Position numbers and translations under genes: made by a program. Shown piece after piece: positions 31,487-39,332 of a DNA stretch of 64,000 nucleotides; the stretch's first letter is position 1; each line of letters begins with the position of its first letter. Source of the stretch: an uncultured Flavobacteriales bacterium (GTDB lineage: Bacteria > Bacteroidota > Bacteroidia > Flavobacteriales_E > Vicingaceae); NCBI GenBank assembly GCA_913056345.1, contig CAJXMH010000010.1:1-64000 (forward strand), given 5' to 3'. Under the pieces are notes generated by a model. The model was not told the origin of the DNA and searched no databases. It saw only the letters and a list, made by a program, of their open reading frames with translations.

Positions 31487-32797
31487 TTATGTTTTGTTAA
31501 TCGCGGTTTTATAGGTATCAAGAGCTCTTTCTCTGGCAAACTTGTGTTCAACCATTTTTTCAGGATAAGTTGACTTATCGTAATCCACAATCCAACGTTT
31601 GATATAGGTGTGGTTTTTATCAAATTTATCAACTTGAGTGATGGGGTTAAATACCCTAAAGTATGGTGCTGCATCAACACCGGTTCCGGCAGCCCATTGC
31701 CAGTTTCCATTATTGGATGACAATTCATAATCAAGCAACTTTTGGGCAAAGTACGCTTCTCCCCAACGCCAATCGATTAAAAGATGCTTGGTTAAGAAAC
31801 TTGCTACAAGCATGCGCACCCTGTTGTGCATAAATCCTGTTTTATTAAGTTCTCGCATTCCAGCGTCAACTAAAAGATATCCCGTTTCTCCCTTGCACCA
31901 TTTCTCAAAATCTTTTTCATCATTTCTCCACTCTATTGCATCATACTTGGCATTAAAGTTATGATCTACCACTTTGGGATAGTGATACAAAATGGTCATA
32001 AAGAACTCTCTCCAAATTAATTCCTTTAGAAAGGTGAGACTTTTACCTTTTGCTTGTTTTGCAACTTCTCTAACGCTTACCGTTCCAAACCTCAAATGAA
32101 CTCCCAATCGAGAAGTACTGTCTTTAGGGGGAGAGTCTCTTTCATCCTCATAAACCTCAAGTGTATGATCAGTTAGATTAGCATTGGGAATGGTCAAGCT
32201 AGATTTCTTGAAACCCATTTCTTTAAGCGGAATAAGGGCCTCAGCTTGATGCTTTTTCCAATTGTCGAACATTAATCCTGAAGTGTATGAATCAAGATCT
32301 GAATCTTTTAAAGTGTCTAACCACTTCTTACTATATGGTGTGTAAACTAAATAGGGTTCGCCATTATCCTTTACTACCTCATCTTTTTCAAATATAACTT
32401 GATCTTTAAAGGTGTTGAAAGCAATACCTTGTTCTTTCAGAAGCTGTTGAACTTGCTCATCCCTTTCTTTAGCGTATGGCTCATAATCATGATTGGCGTA
32501 GATGGCTTTTACATCATATTCTTCACACAGCTTTTTTATCTCATCCACAGCATGACCATACCTACTTAAAAGAGTGCTCCCTTTAGATTGTTGCAACGTC
32601 TGATTTATATCACGCAGCTCTTGGTGAATAAAACTAAGGCGAGCATCGTTTCGGTCTTTAAGGTCATCCAAGATTTGACGATCGAAAATAAAAAAAGGCA
32701 AGACCTCTTCATCTCCTTTAAGGGCATGATAGAGGCCACAATTATCTTGAAGCCTTAAATCTCTTCTAAACCAGAAAAGGTTAATCTTTTTACTCAT
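31487..32797 (-). CDS. phrB: Deoxyribodipyrimidine photolyase (class I-like)
   Basis: A 436-residue flavoprotein that repairs UV-induced pyrimidine dimers using blue light. The antenna domain opens INLFWFRRDLRLQDNCGLYH. The FAD domain has RFGTVSVREVA, ELIWREFFMTILYHYP, and the very conserved run GFMHNRVRMLVASFL, DWRWGEAYFAQKLLDYELSSNNGNWQW, and APYFRVFNP. The NGNWQW segment includes the Asn/Trp residues typical of CPD photolyases. It is the last gene of the light cluster, 3 bp after the SDR gene. Regulation is therefore probably through the MerR photoreceptor and ECF sigma factor upstream. A blue-light receptor role cannot be excluded. Confidence 0.93.
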   Translation of the reverse strand: MSKKINLFWFRRDLRLQDNCGLYHALKGDEEVLPFFIFDRQILDDLKDRNDARLSFIHQELRDINQTLQQSKGSTLLSRYGHAVDEIKKLCEEYDVKAIYANHDYEPYAKERDEQVQQLLKEQGIAFNTFKDQVIFEKDEVVKDNGEPYLVYTPYSKKWLDTLKDSDLDSYTSGLMFDNWKKHQAEALIPLKEMGFKKSSLTIPNANLTDHTLEVYEDERDSPPKDSTSRLGVHLRFGTVSVREVAKQAKGKSLTFLKELIWREFFMTILYHYPKVVDHNFNAKYDAIEWRNDEKDFEKWCKGETGYLLVDAGMRELNKTGFMHNRVRMLVASFLTKHLLIDWRWGEAYFAQKLLDYELSSNNGNWQWAAGTGVDAAPYFRVFNPITQVDKFDKNHTYIKRWIVDYDKSTYPEKMVEHKFARERALDTYKTAINKT

Positions 32798-32800
32798 GGT

Positions 32801-33493
32801 TTAGCGAAGGGTACTTAAACCACCATCTACTTTTAAAATTTGCCCACTAACCCATCCTGAATCATCAGAAAGTAAGTAATGAGCAGCATTGGCCATATCT
32901 TCTGGAGTTCCTAACTTCTTTAAGGGATGACGTTTAGCATTAGCCTCTCTTTTATCGTCTGAAGACAATAGGTTTTCGGCCATTGGTGTATCTGTTAAAG
33001 AAGGTGCAATCGCATTAACCCTAACCTTAGGGGCTAATTCACAAGCTAGTGAACGTGTTAATCCCTCTATGGCTCCTTTAGCTGAAGCAACACTTGCATG
33101 AAAGCTAAGACCAGTTTGAACCGCAACAGTGCTAAACAATACAACGGATGCAGAACCTGACTTTTTAAGCGGTTTAAATGCTTGCTGTAATACCTTAACT
33201 GCGCCTAGATGATTGATCTTGAAGTCATTTAAAAAATCCTCTTCTTTTAAACGATTAAAAGGCTTCAAGTTTATTGTACCCGGACAATAAACCACACCGT
33301 GAAGTTCATCTGGCAAATCCAATTCAAAATCTTTGGTAATATCTATTTCTTGAAAGTTTACCTTATCAGAGGTTTGTATGTTTCCTTGTGTTCTTGAGGC
33401 TAGATATAGTGTTGCTCCAGTTTCTTTGAGTTTATCTGCGATTACTTCACCAATGCCACTGCTGGCACCGATTATTAAATAGTTCTTTGACAT
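32801..33493 (-). CDS. Atypical SDR-family protein lacking the catalytic tyrosine
   Basis: A 230-residue classical-SDR-size protein. The cofactor site GASSGIG (residues 9-15) is intact. The usual NNAG is replaced by YCPG around 69-72. The YxxxK motif reads V135-A-S-A-K139, so K139 is kept but the catalytic Tyr is Val, and the preceding Ser region reads LFSTVAV. The C-terminal KVDGG is present. It binds NAD(P) but may not catalyse normal carbonyl reduction. It lies between crtB and phrB (3 bp before phrB). From memory this replacement recurs in homologues beside Bacteroidota photolyases, which I have not tested. Confidence 0.82.
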   Translation of the reverse strand: MSKNYLIIGASSGIGEVIADKLKETGATLYLASRTQGNIQTSDKVNFQEIDITKDFELDLPDELHGVVYCPGTINLKPFNRLKEEDFLNDFKINHLGAVKVLQQAFKPLKKSGSASVVLFSTVAVQTGLSFHASVASAKGAIEGLTRSLACELAPKVRVNAIAPSLTDTPMAENLLSSDDKREANAKRHPLKKLGTPEDMANAAHYLLSDDSGWVSGQILKVDGGLSTLR

Positions 33494-33544
33494 AATTTGG
33501 TTTTTTTATTGAAACAAGCACCTATGGGCTTTGTTTCTGCCTGC

Positions 33545-34381
33545 TTACAAAATACCGGCTTTGTAAAACAAAAAGCTTCTGAGGAGTAAATAGTATTTCT
33601 GAATATTAGGGATCCTAATTCGCTCTCTTAAAACTCTACTTGCTTCTACTGTTTTTATTTTTTTGTGCAAGGCATAATAATAGATGTAAGCAGTATAAAC
33701 TCCAAACCTAGCGTTTGATGGAAGCTGCTTTATGCCTTCGTAGCCTGCTTGGAAGTCTCGCTCGATCTCTTCTTCAATGGCACACTTATCTTTTTCGGTA
33801 AAGTTTTCTAGGTCTACTTTCGGGAAATATGAACGTCCCTTTTCCTCAAAGTCTGCCTTTAAATCTCTAAGGAAATTAATTTTTTGAAAAGCTGCACCAA
33901 GCTTTCTTGCGGGTTCTACGAGCTTTTGATATTGTGATTCATCTCCCTTACAAAAAACCTTGAGACACATTAAGCCCACTACTTCAGCCGACCCATAGAC
34001 GTACTCCTCAAAACCTGCTCGATCATAATCCTTTTTAAAGAGGTCATATTCCATGCTTTTAATAAAGGCATCTATGAGATCTTGGTCGATGTTGTATTTA
34101 TTCACCGTTAGTTGAAAGCTATGCAAGATCGGGTTCAAACTAAACTCTCTGCTAATAGCTTGATTGGTGGCTTCAACAAATTCGTTTAAAAGTCTTTTTT
34201 TGTCCTGATCATGAAAGGTGTCAACAATTTCATCTGCTAAGCGAACAAAACCGTAGATCGCATAGATGGAATCATGAATGGAGCTATCGAGCATTTTAAT
34301 ACCAAGCGAAAAAGATGTACTATAGGTATTGGTAATAACCTTACTACTCTTCAAAGCAGACTCATGGTACAACTCCTTCAT
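33545..34381 (-). CDS. crtB: Phytoene synthase
   Basis: A 278-residue squalene/phytoene synthase-family enzyme that condenses two GGPP into phytoene, the first committed carotenoid step. The two aspartate-rich motifs are visible: RLADEIVDTFHD (DxxxD-type, near residue 50) and INFLRDLKADFEEKGR (near residue 165). SYSTSFSLG at the N-terminus fits the family (NTYSTSFSLGIKML). It is downstream of crtI by only 4 bp, so it is in the same operon. Cyclase and hydroxylase genes are absent from this window and must lie elsewhere. Confidence 0.94.
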   Translation of the reverse strand: MKELYHESALKSSKVITNTYSTSFSLGIKMLDSSIHDSIYAIYGFVRLADEIVDTFHDQDKKRLLNEFVEATNQAISREFSLNPILHSFQLTVNKYNIDQDLIDAFIKSMEYDLFKKDYDRAGFEEYVYGSAEVVGLMCLKVFCKGDESQYQKLVEPARKLGAAFQKINFLRDLKADFEEKGRSYFPKVDLENFTEKDKCAIEEEIERDFQAGYEGIKQLPSNARFGVYTAYIYYYALHKKIKTVEASRVLRERIRIPNIQKYYLLLRSFLFYKAGIL

Positions 34382-34385
34382 CCTA

Positions 34386-35858
34386 CTAAATTACCTTTTT
34401 CAATATTTCTTTGGCCACTACTTGACCTGAAATCAGAGAAGGTGGCACACCCGGTCCAGGGGTGGTTAATTGACCAGTGTAGTAAAGGTTTTTGAGCTTT
34501 TTATTGACGATACTTGGTTTTAAGATCGCAGTTTGTGTAAGCGTATTAGCCAAGCCATAGGCGTTACCTTTATAGGCGTGGTAATCTGAAATAAAATCGC
34601 TGTGAGCGTAAGACCGTTTATAAATCACATGCTCCCTAATCTTTTGACCAGTAAGTTTTTCTAAACGATCCATAATGAGGTGATAATACTTTTCTCTCAC
34701 TTCTTCCTCATCATTCAAATTAGGAGCAACTGGCATTAATAAAAATAGGTTTTCACAGCCTTCCGGGGCAACGCTATCGTCAGTTACAGATGGAACACAT
34801 GCATAAAATAAGGGTTTACTAGGCCATTGCGGGTTATCATAAATTTCCTGTGCATGCAATCCAAAATCCTCATCAAAGAACAGGTTATGATGCAGAAGAT
34901 TCTTTAATTTCTTATCAATTCCAAGGTAAAAAAGTAAACTGCTAGGAGCCATTTTTCGCTTGTCCCAGTATTCTTCAGAATAATTATGATGTTCGGCTTT
35001 TAAAATTTGCTTGTCGGTATGATGATAGTCAGCTCCGCTAATGAAAGCATCTGCGGAAAAGTTACCTTTTGTAGTTTCTGCAGCGACCACCCTTCCTCCT
35101 TCGGTAGTAAAGCCTTTTACTTCGCAATCAAACTCAAACTTTACGCCCTTTTCTTCGGCTAAAGCAACCATACCTTCTACAATTTTATGCATTCCTCCTT
35201 TGGGATACCAGGTGCCCAATTGTATGTCTGCATAATTCATTAGGCTGTATAGTGCAGGAGTTTCTTGTGGTTTTGCGCCTAGAAATAAGACTGGAAACTC
35301 CATCAACTTTAGCAGCTTCTCGTGAGAGAAATAATTCTTCAAATGAGCACTTAAAGATTGAAAAAGTTGCATTCGAAACACTCCTGAGATGACTCTCCAT
35401 TGAGCAAACTCAAAGATGGAACGGCTAGGCTTATGAACCAGATCGTTCATGCCAACCTCGTACTTATAGGCTGCTTCTTTCAAGAACTTTTCCAAACCTT
35501 TGGAACTTCCTTTTTCATAACTCTCAAAAAGGACCTTAAGCTCATCAAAGTTTGCAGGAATATCAACTCGATCGTCCTTACCAAAATAGACTGCATAAGA
35601 TGGATCGAGCCTTTCGAGCTGATAATAATCACTTACTTTTTTTCCGAATTTCTCGAAATAAGCTTCAAAAACATCGGGCATCCAATACCAACTTGGACCC
35701 ATATCAAAAGTGAAACCGGAGGCTACGAATGATCTCGCTCTACCTCCGGCTTGACTGTTTTTTTCAAGAACGGTAACGGTCTTTCCTTGATCTGCCAAGG
35801 TGGTGGCGGCTGCAAGAGATGCAAAACCAGAACCAACGACCACAATATGTTTACTCAT
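34386..35858 (-). CDS. crtI: Phytoene desaturase
   Basis: A 490-residue FAD-dependent desaturase that converts phytoene towards lycopene. The FAD-binding N-terminus is VVGSGFASLAAATTLADQGKTVTVLEKN followed by GGRARSFVASGFTFDMGPSW. The C-terminal GPGVPPSLISGQ, with an FAD/substrate-binding core, is characteristic of CrtI. It lies 9 bp after the ECF sigma gene and 4 bp before crtB. The usual GxGxxG dinucleotide motif reads GSGFAS, typical in this family. Confidence 0.94.
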   Translation of the reverse strand: MSKHIVVVGSGFASLAAATTLADQGKTVTVLEKNSQAGGRARSFVASGFTFDMGPSWYWMPDVFEAYFEKFGKKVSDYYQLERLDPSYAVYFGKDDRVDIPANFDELKVLFESYEKGSSKGLEKFLKEAAYKYEVGMNDLVHKPSRSIFEFAQWRVISGVFRMQLFQSLSAHLKNYFSHEKLLKLMEFPVLFLGAKPQETPALYSLMNYADIQLGTWYPKGGMHKIVEGMVALAEEKGVKFEFDCEVKGFTTEGGRVVAAETTKGNFSADAFISGADYHHTDKQILKAEHHNYSEEYWDKRKMAPSSLLFYLGIDKKLKNLLHHNLFFDEDFGLHAQEIYDNPQWPSKPLFYACVPSVTDDSVAPEGCENLFLLMPVAPNLNDEEEVREKYYHLIMDRLEKLTGQKIREHVIYKRSYAHSDFISDYHAYKGNAYGLANTLTQTAILKPSIVNKKLKNLYYTGQLTTPGPGVPPSLISGQVVAKEILKKVI

Positions 35859-35867
35859 TTACTAATT

Positions 35868-36362
35868 TTAAGCGTAATCTTTAAAAGCTTCGGTAAGCTT
35901 TTTACGAGCCAAAAATATACGACTTTTTACAGTTCCAATCGGCATTTCAAGCTCATCTGCAATTTCTTTGTACTTATATCCTTCATTATGCATTTGAAAG
36001 GGAATTCTGCACTCATCATTAAGTGCATTCACCGTTTTGGTAATCTCTTTATAATTGTACTCTGACTCAGGAGAGATAGGTGAACTTTGCTTAGTAGAAT
36101 TTACAAAATAGTCATCATCAGTGTTATCCATGATGGTTTTTCGTTTCACTTTCCTTCTGTAATTGTTAATGAAAGTATTCTTCATAATAGTATAAAGCCA
36201 TGCTTTCAAATTCGTTTTCTCTTGAAATTTATCTTTATACTTTAGGGCTTTTAAAAAAGTTTCTTGCAACAGATCTTCGGCATCCTCATTATCTGCTGTT
36301 AATTTTAAGGCGAAATATTTTAAGGGATTCTGGTAGGTTAATAACTCATCGTAAAATTCCAT
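35868..36362 (-). CDS. ECF-type RNA polymerase sigma factor
   Basis: A 164-residue sigma factor. Region 2 is visible as DAEDLLQETFLKALKYKDKF and LKAWLYTIMKNTFINNYRRK, and region 4 as YKYKEIADELEMPIGTVKSRIFLARKKL. No anti-sigma factor is encoded nearby, so control is probably at transcription. A TAACTTTG box and a palindrome just upstream fit repression by the neighbouring MerR regulator. The operon continues directly into crtI, crtB, the SDR and phrB genes, suggesting the sigma factor amplifies the light response, including genes outside this window (inference). Confidence 0.92.
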   Translation of the reverse strand: MEFYDELLTYQNPLKYFALKLTADNEDAEDLLQETFLKALKYKDKFQEKTNLKAWLYTIMKNTFINNYRRKVKRKTIMDNTDDDYFVNSTKQSSPISPESEYNYKEITKTVNALNDECRIPFQMHNEGYKYKEIADELEMPIGTVKSRIFLARKKLTEAFKDYA

Positions 36363-36483
36363 TGCTTTTTGTTTAATGTTTGTTGTCCAAAGTTAAACAA
36401 TTTGTTTATACACAGAAATTTTTGTTTACTTTTTTTAAAAAATGGTTAAACAGAAATTTTTGTGGTAATAATATAATAAGAAA
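36363..36483. promoter_or_regulatory. Operator/promoter region of the light-response operon
   Basis: The 121 bp carry TTGTTTA-type half-sites at 36369-36375, 36394-36400 (inverted), 36402-36408, 36422-36428 and 36447-36453 (inverted, one mismatch). TAAACAA-T-TTGTTTA (36394-36408) is a perfect 7-bp dyad that overlaps the minus-strand -7 box TAACTTTG at 36388-36395. ACAGAAATTTTTGT occurs twice, at 36412-36425 and 36450-36463. The layout fits several dimers of the adjacent MerR regulator binding over the promoter. Confidence 0.6.
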
Positions 36484-37350
36484 CTAGCCTACTTGAGCAA
36501 CCATATCTTCCTTGTCTGTAAATCTACTTACCCAAGAAGGATATTCGATTTTCCAACCATTTTGATACTTGTTCTCTAGAAAATAAACTCCGTCTGCCTT
36601 GATGTCTTCCATTCTGTTGAACAAACTCTCAATTTCACCTTTCTTCTTAATAATGCTATAAGAAATAACCCAATTGGGCTTTAATTTCTTTGAAAGAAGC
36701 GCTACTTGTTCAGCAGGAACAGATTGTCCAAGGTAAAAGACGTTAACACCTTTTTTCTTTATTAAGTAGTAGAAATACAATAATCCTAATTCATGAAACT
36801 CGTTTTCAGGCAAGAAAAGAATTGCTTTTTTATCACTTTCGGGTTTAGGCAGCTGTTCGATAGCTGAAATAATCTTATTTCTTACTATATGTGTTATGAA
36901 ATGCTCTTGCCCCGGCTCTACCTCGTCTGTAAGCCAAAGAATACCAACTCTTTCTAGAAAAGGATATATTACACTATTTAATGTTTCCTCAAAACCAAGT
37001 TCTTCAACATATTGATCAAATAAGTTTTGAAAAGCAAATCCATCAACACCAAGCATGCTTTCAACTAAGTCGGCAACTTTTTTCTTATTTTGAATGTCTT
37101 CATTTTCAATACTTCTTACTTTATTGACCAACTCGTTGTCGGAAAGCTCAGCAATCTTAGAAATCTTCATTCCATTGTTGCTTAACAAAGAAACATTTAA
37201 CAACCTCTTCAAATCCTCATCAGAATATAATCGAATATTTGTATCTGTTCGCTCAGGATCTAAAAGATTATATCTTTTTTCCCAAATCCTCAGAGTATGT
37301 GCTTTTATACCTGAAAGCTTTTCTAAATCTTTTATTGAATAGGTGGACAT
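36484..37350 (-). CDS. MerR-family cobalamin-dependent photoreceptor regulator (CarH/LitR-like)
   Basis: A 288-residue transcription regulator. Residues 1-70 are a MerR winged helix (YSIKDLEKLSGIKAHTLRIW). Residues ~85-165 form a helical domain with W139-x9-E149-H150 (WLTDEVEPGQEH), the signature of the CarH light-sensing cap. Residues ~175-288 are a B12-binding Rossmann domain with E184-x-H186-x2-G189 (EFHELG), which supplies the lower cobalt ligand. CarH-type proteins with adenosyl-B12 repress in the dark and release DNA on light. It is upstream of the ECF-crtI-crtB-SDR-phrB operon and 121 bp from it, and divergent from uvrC. A GxSxxG-like B12 tail motif is not obvious. Confidence 0.9.
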   Translation of the reverse strand: MSTYSIKDLEKLSGIKAHTLRIWEKRYNLLDPERTDTNIRLYSDEDLKRLLNVSLLSNNGMKISKIAELSDNELVNKVRSIENEDIQNKKKVADLVESMLGVDGFAFQNLFDQYVEELGFEETLNSVIYPFLERVGILWLTDEVEPGQEHFITHIVRNKIISAIEQLPKPESDKKAILFLPENEFHELGLLYFYYLIKKKGVNVFYLGQSVPAEQVALLSKKLKPNWVISYSIIKKKGEIESLFNRMEDIKADGVYFLENKYQNGWKIEYPSWVSRFTDKEDMVAQVG

Positions 37351-37360
37351 ATGATATTCC

Positions 37361-37368
37361 TAAATATA
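37361..37368 (-). promoter_or_regulatory. Putative -7 promoter box (TATATTTA) with upstream TTG for the MerR gene
   Basis: Minus-strand TATATTTA starts 18 bp after a TTG (37389-37387), a good Bacteroidota spacing, and ends 10 bp before the ATG at 37350. Confidence 0.45.
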
Positions 37369-37444
37369 CTTTGTACTAAAAACAAACAAGCTTGCAATAA
37401 ATTAGTTCAACTGAGAAACAATCAGGAAAAGTATCTCTTGATTT

Positions 37445-37452
37445 TATATTTG
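37445..37452 (+). promoter_or_regulatory. Putative -7 promoter box (TATATTTG) for uvrC
   Basis: Exact TAnnTTTG match only 4 bp before ATG 37457, implying a very short or absent leader. Confidence 0.5.
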
Positions 37453-37456
37453 CAAA

Positions 37457-39262
37457 ATGATTGGTGAAAAAAGTTTGCAAGAACAAGTTAAATCGGCGCC
37501 TAAAAAACCAGGTGTTTACCAATACTATGATAAGAAGGGAAAGCTGCTTTATGTGGGAAAGGCTAAGCTTTTAAAAAATCGCGTTGCCTCATACTTTAAC
37601 AACGATAAGCAGAAAAGTGGCCGTATTCGCTTATTGGTTAAGAAAATCGACTCTGTAAAGTACATCATTACAGAAAGCGAACTTGATGCTCTTCTACTTG
37701 AAAATAACCTGATCAAGAAGCATCAGCCCCGATACAATGTGATGCTAAAAGATGATAAGACTTATCCTTGGATCTGCATCAAAAAAGAACCCTTTCCTAG
37801 AGTGTTCAAAACTCGAACTGTAATTAAAGACGGGTCGGAATATTTTGGGCCTTATGCCTCAGTGAAAATGATGAATACCATTCTGGACTTGGTTCGAAAA
37901 AACTATAAGTTAAGAACCTGTGCCTATCACCTTAATCAAGAAAACATTGAAAAAGGAAAGTTTAAAAAGTGCCTAGAATATCACATTGGAAACTGCAAAG
38001 CTCCTTGCGTGGGTAAACAAACAGAAGCTGATTACGACCAAAGCATTGAGGAAATTCGAAACATTATCAAAGGAAATGTTGGGGAGGTTAAGCGTCAATT
38101 AAAACAAAGTATTAATAAGGCCGCAGAACAATTGGATTTTGAAAGAGCGGCAGACCTTAAACAAAAGTTAGATGCTTTTGAAAAGTTCCAAGCGAAGTCA
38201 ACCGTGGTTAACCCAAGCATTCACAATGTGGATGTATTCTCGATGGTAGAAGACAAGGATCTCGCTTATGTAAATTACATGAAAGTGAACAATGGTGCTA
38301 TTATTCAAAGTCACACCTTGGAGCTGAAGCGTAAATTGGAAGAAAGTAAAGAGGAGCTTTTAGAGCTTGCTGTTATCGAATTACGTGAGCGTTTTAGCAG
38401 TGTTTCAAAGGAAGTCTTGGTTCCCTTTATGCCTAGCTATGAAATTGAAGGCTTACAGTTTCATCGACCCCAAAGAGGTGACAAGAAAAAGCTGCTCGAG
38501 CTTTCAGAAAGAAATGCGAAGTACTTTATGCTAGAACGTAGAAAACAACAAGCCAAAACAGACCCTGAGCGACACACCAATCGCATTCTAGAAGGGATGA
38601 AGAAAGACCTTCGCCTTCAAGAGCTTCCACGACACATTGAGTGCTTTGACAATTCAAATATTCAGGGTACCAACCCCACAGCAGCATGCGTGGTGTTTAA
38701 AGATGCTAAACCTTCTAAAAGGGATTATCGGCACTTTAATATAAAAACTGTAGAAGGCCCGGATGACTTCGCTTCGATGGAAGAAGTTGTGCACCGCCGC
38801 TACCGCCATTTATTAGAAGAAGATGAGCCATTACCTCAGCTTATCGTGATCGACGGTGGTAAAGGACAATTAAGTTCTGCTTTAAAAAGTCTGGATCGTT
38901 TAGGCTTGAGAGGTAAAATAGCTATTGTAGGAATTGCCAAACGTTTAGAAGAGATCTTTTATCCGGGAGACAAATACCCCCTCTTTCTTGACAAAACCTC
39001 TGAAACCTTAAAAGTAATTCAGCACCTTCGTAATGAAGCGCATCGATTTGGTATTACTCACCACCGAAACAGAAGGTCTAAAGCTGGCATCCAATCAGAA
39101 CTTTCGAACATTAAAGGAATCGGTGAAAAGAGCGCAGAAGAACTATTGCGAAAATTCAAGTCAGTGAAGAGGGTGAAAGAAGCTAAACTAAAAGAGCTGG
39201 AAGAAGTATTGCCCTTAAGAAGAGCTAAAGTCGTTTATAAGTACTTTCAGGAAGAAGGATAA
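37457..39262 (+). CDS. uvrC: UvrABC excinuclease subunit C
   Basis: A 601-residue nucleotide-excision-repair nuclease, which makes both incisions at a DNA lesion with UvrB. The GIY-YIG nuclease opens KKPGVYQYYDKKGKLLYVGKAK. A UVR motif (LDFERAADLKQKLDAF) lies near residue 225. The C-terminal RNase H-like nuclease has CFDNSNIQGTNPTAACVVF and LPQLIVIDGGKGQL. The helix-hairpin-helix tail (IKGIGEKSAEELLRKF) is complete. Length is normal. It is divergent from the light regulator, which places a second DNA repair gene next to the photolyase operon; whether it is light-regulated is not shown. Confidence 0.97.
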   Translation: MIGEKSLQEQVKSAPKKPGVYQYYDKKGKLLYVGKAKLLKNRVASYFNNDKQKSGRIRLLVKKIDSVKYIITESELDALLLENNLIKKHQPRYNVMLKDDKTYPWICIKKEPFPRVFKTRTVIKDGSEYFGPYASVKMMNTILDLVRKNYKLRTCAYHLNQENIEKGKFKKCLEYHIGNCKAPCVGKQTEADYDQSIEEIRNIIKGNVGEVKRQLKQSINKAAEQLDFERAADLKQKLDAFEKFQAKSTVVNPSIHNVDVFSMVEDKDLAYVNYMKVNNGAIIQSHTLELKRKLEESKEELLELAVIELRERFSSVSKEVLVPFMPSYEIEGLQFHRPQRGDKKKLLELSERNAKYFMLERRKQQAKTDPERHTNRILEGMKKDLRLQELPRHIECFDNSNIQGTNPTAACVVFKDAKPSKRDYRHFNIKTVEGPDDFASMEEVVHRRYRHLLEEDEPLPQLIVIDGGKGQLSSALKSLDRLGLRGKIAIVGIAKRLEEIFYPGDKYPLFLDKTSETLKVIQHLRNEAHRFGITHHRNRRSKAGIQSELSNIKGIGEKSAEELLRKFKSVKRVKEAKLKELEEVLPLRRAKVVYKYFQEEG

Positions 39263-39332
39263 AGGATGTAGGATCAAGGCGAGGACAAAAGGTTGGGTTT
39301 CCTTAATCCTTTGACCTTTCTCTTTAGTCCAA

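Noticed and set aside
31471-31749. A 92-residue minus-strand ORF inside the photolyase gene
   Set aside because: It lies in another frame of phrB and has no recognisable domain, so it is a shadow.
36441-36463. TTAAACAG and the 14-mer as a tRNA-like or CRISPR element
   Set aside because: Only two copies with a 38-bp spacing and no array or leader, so an operator reading is better.
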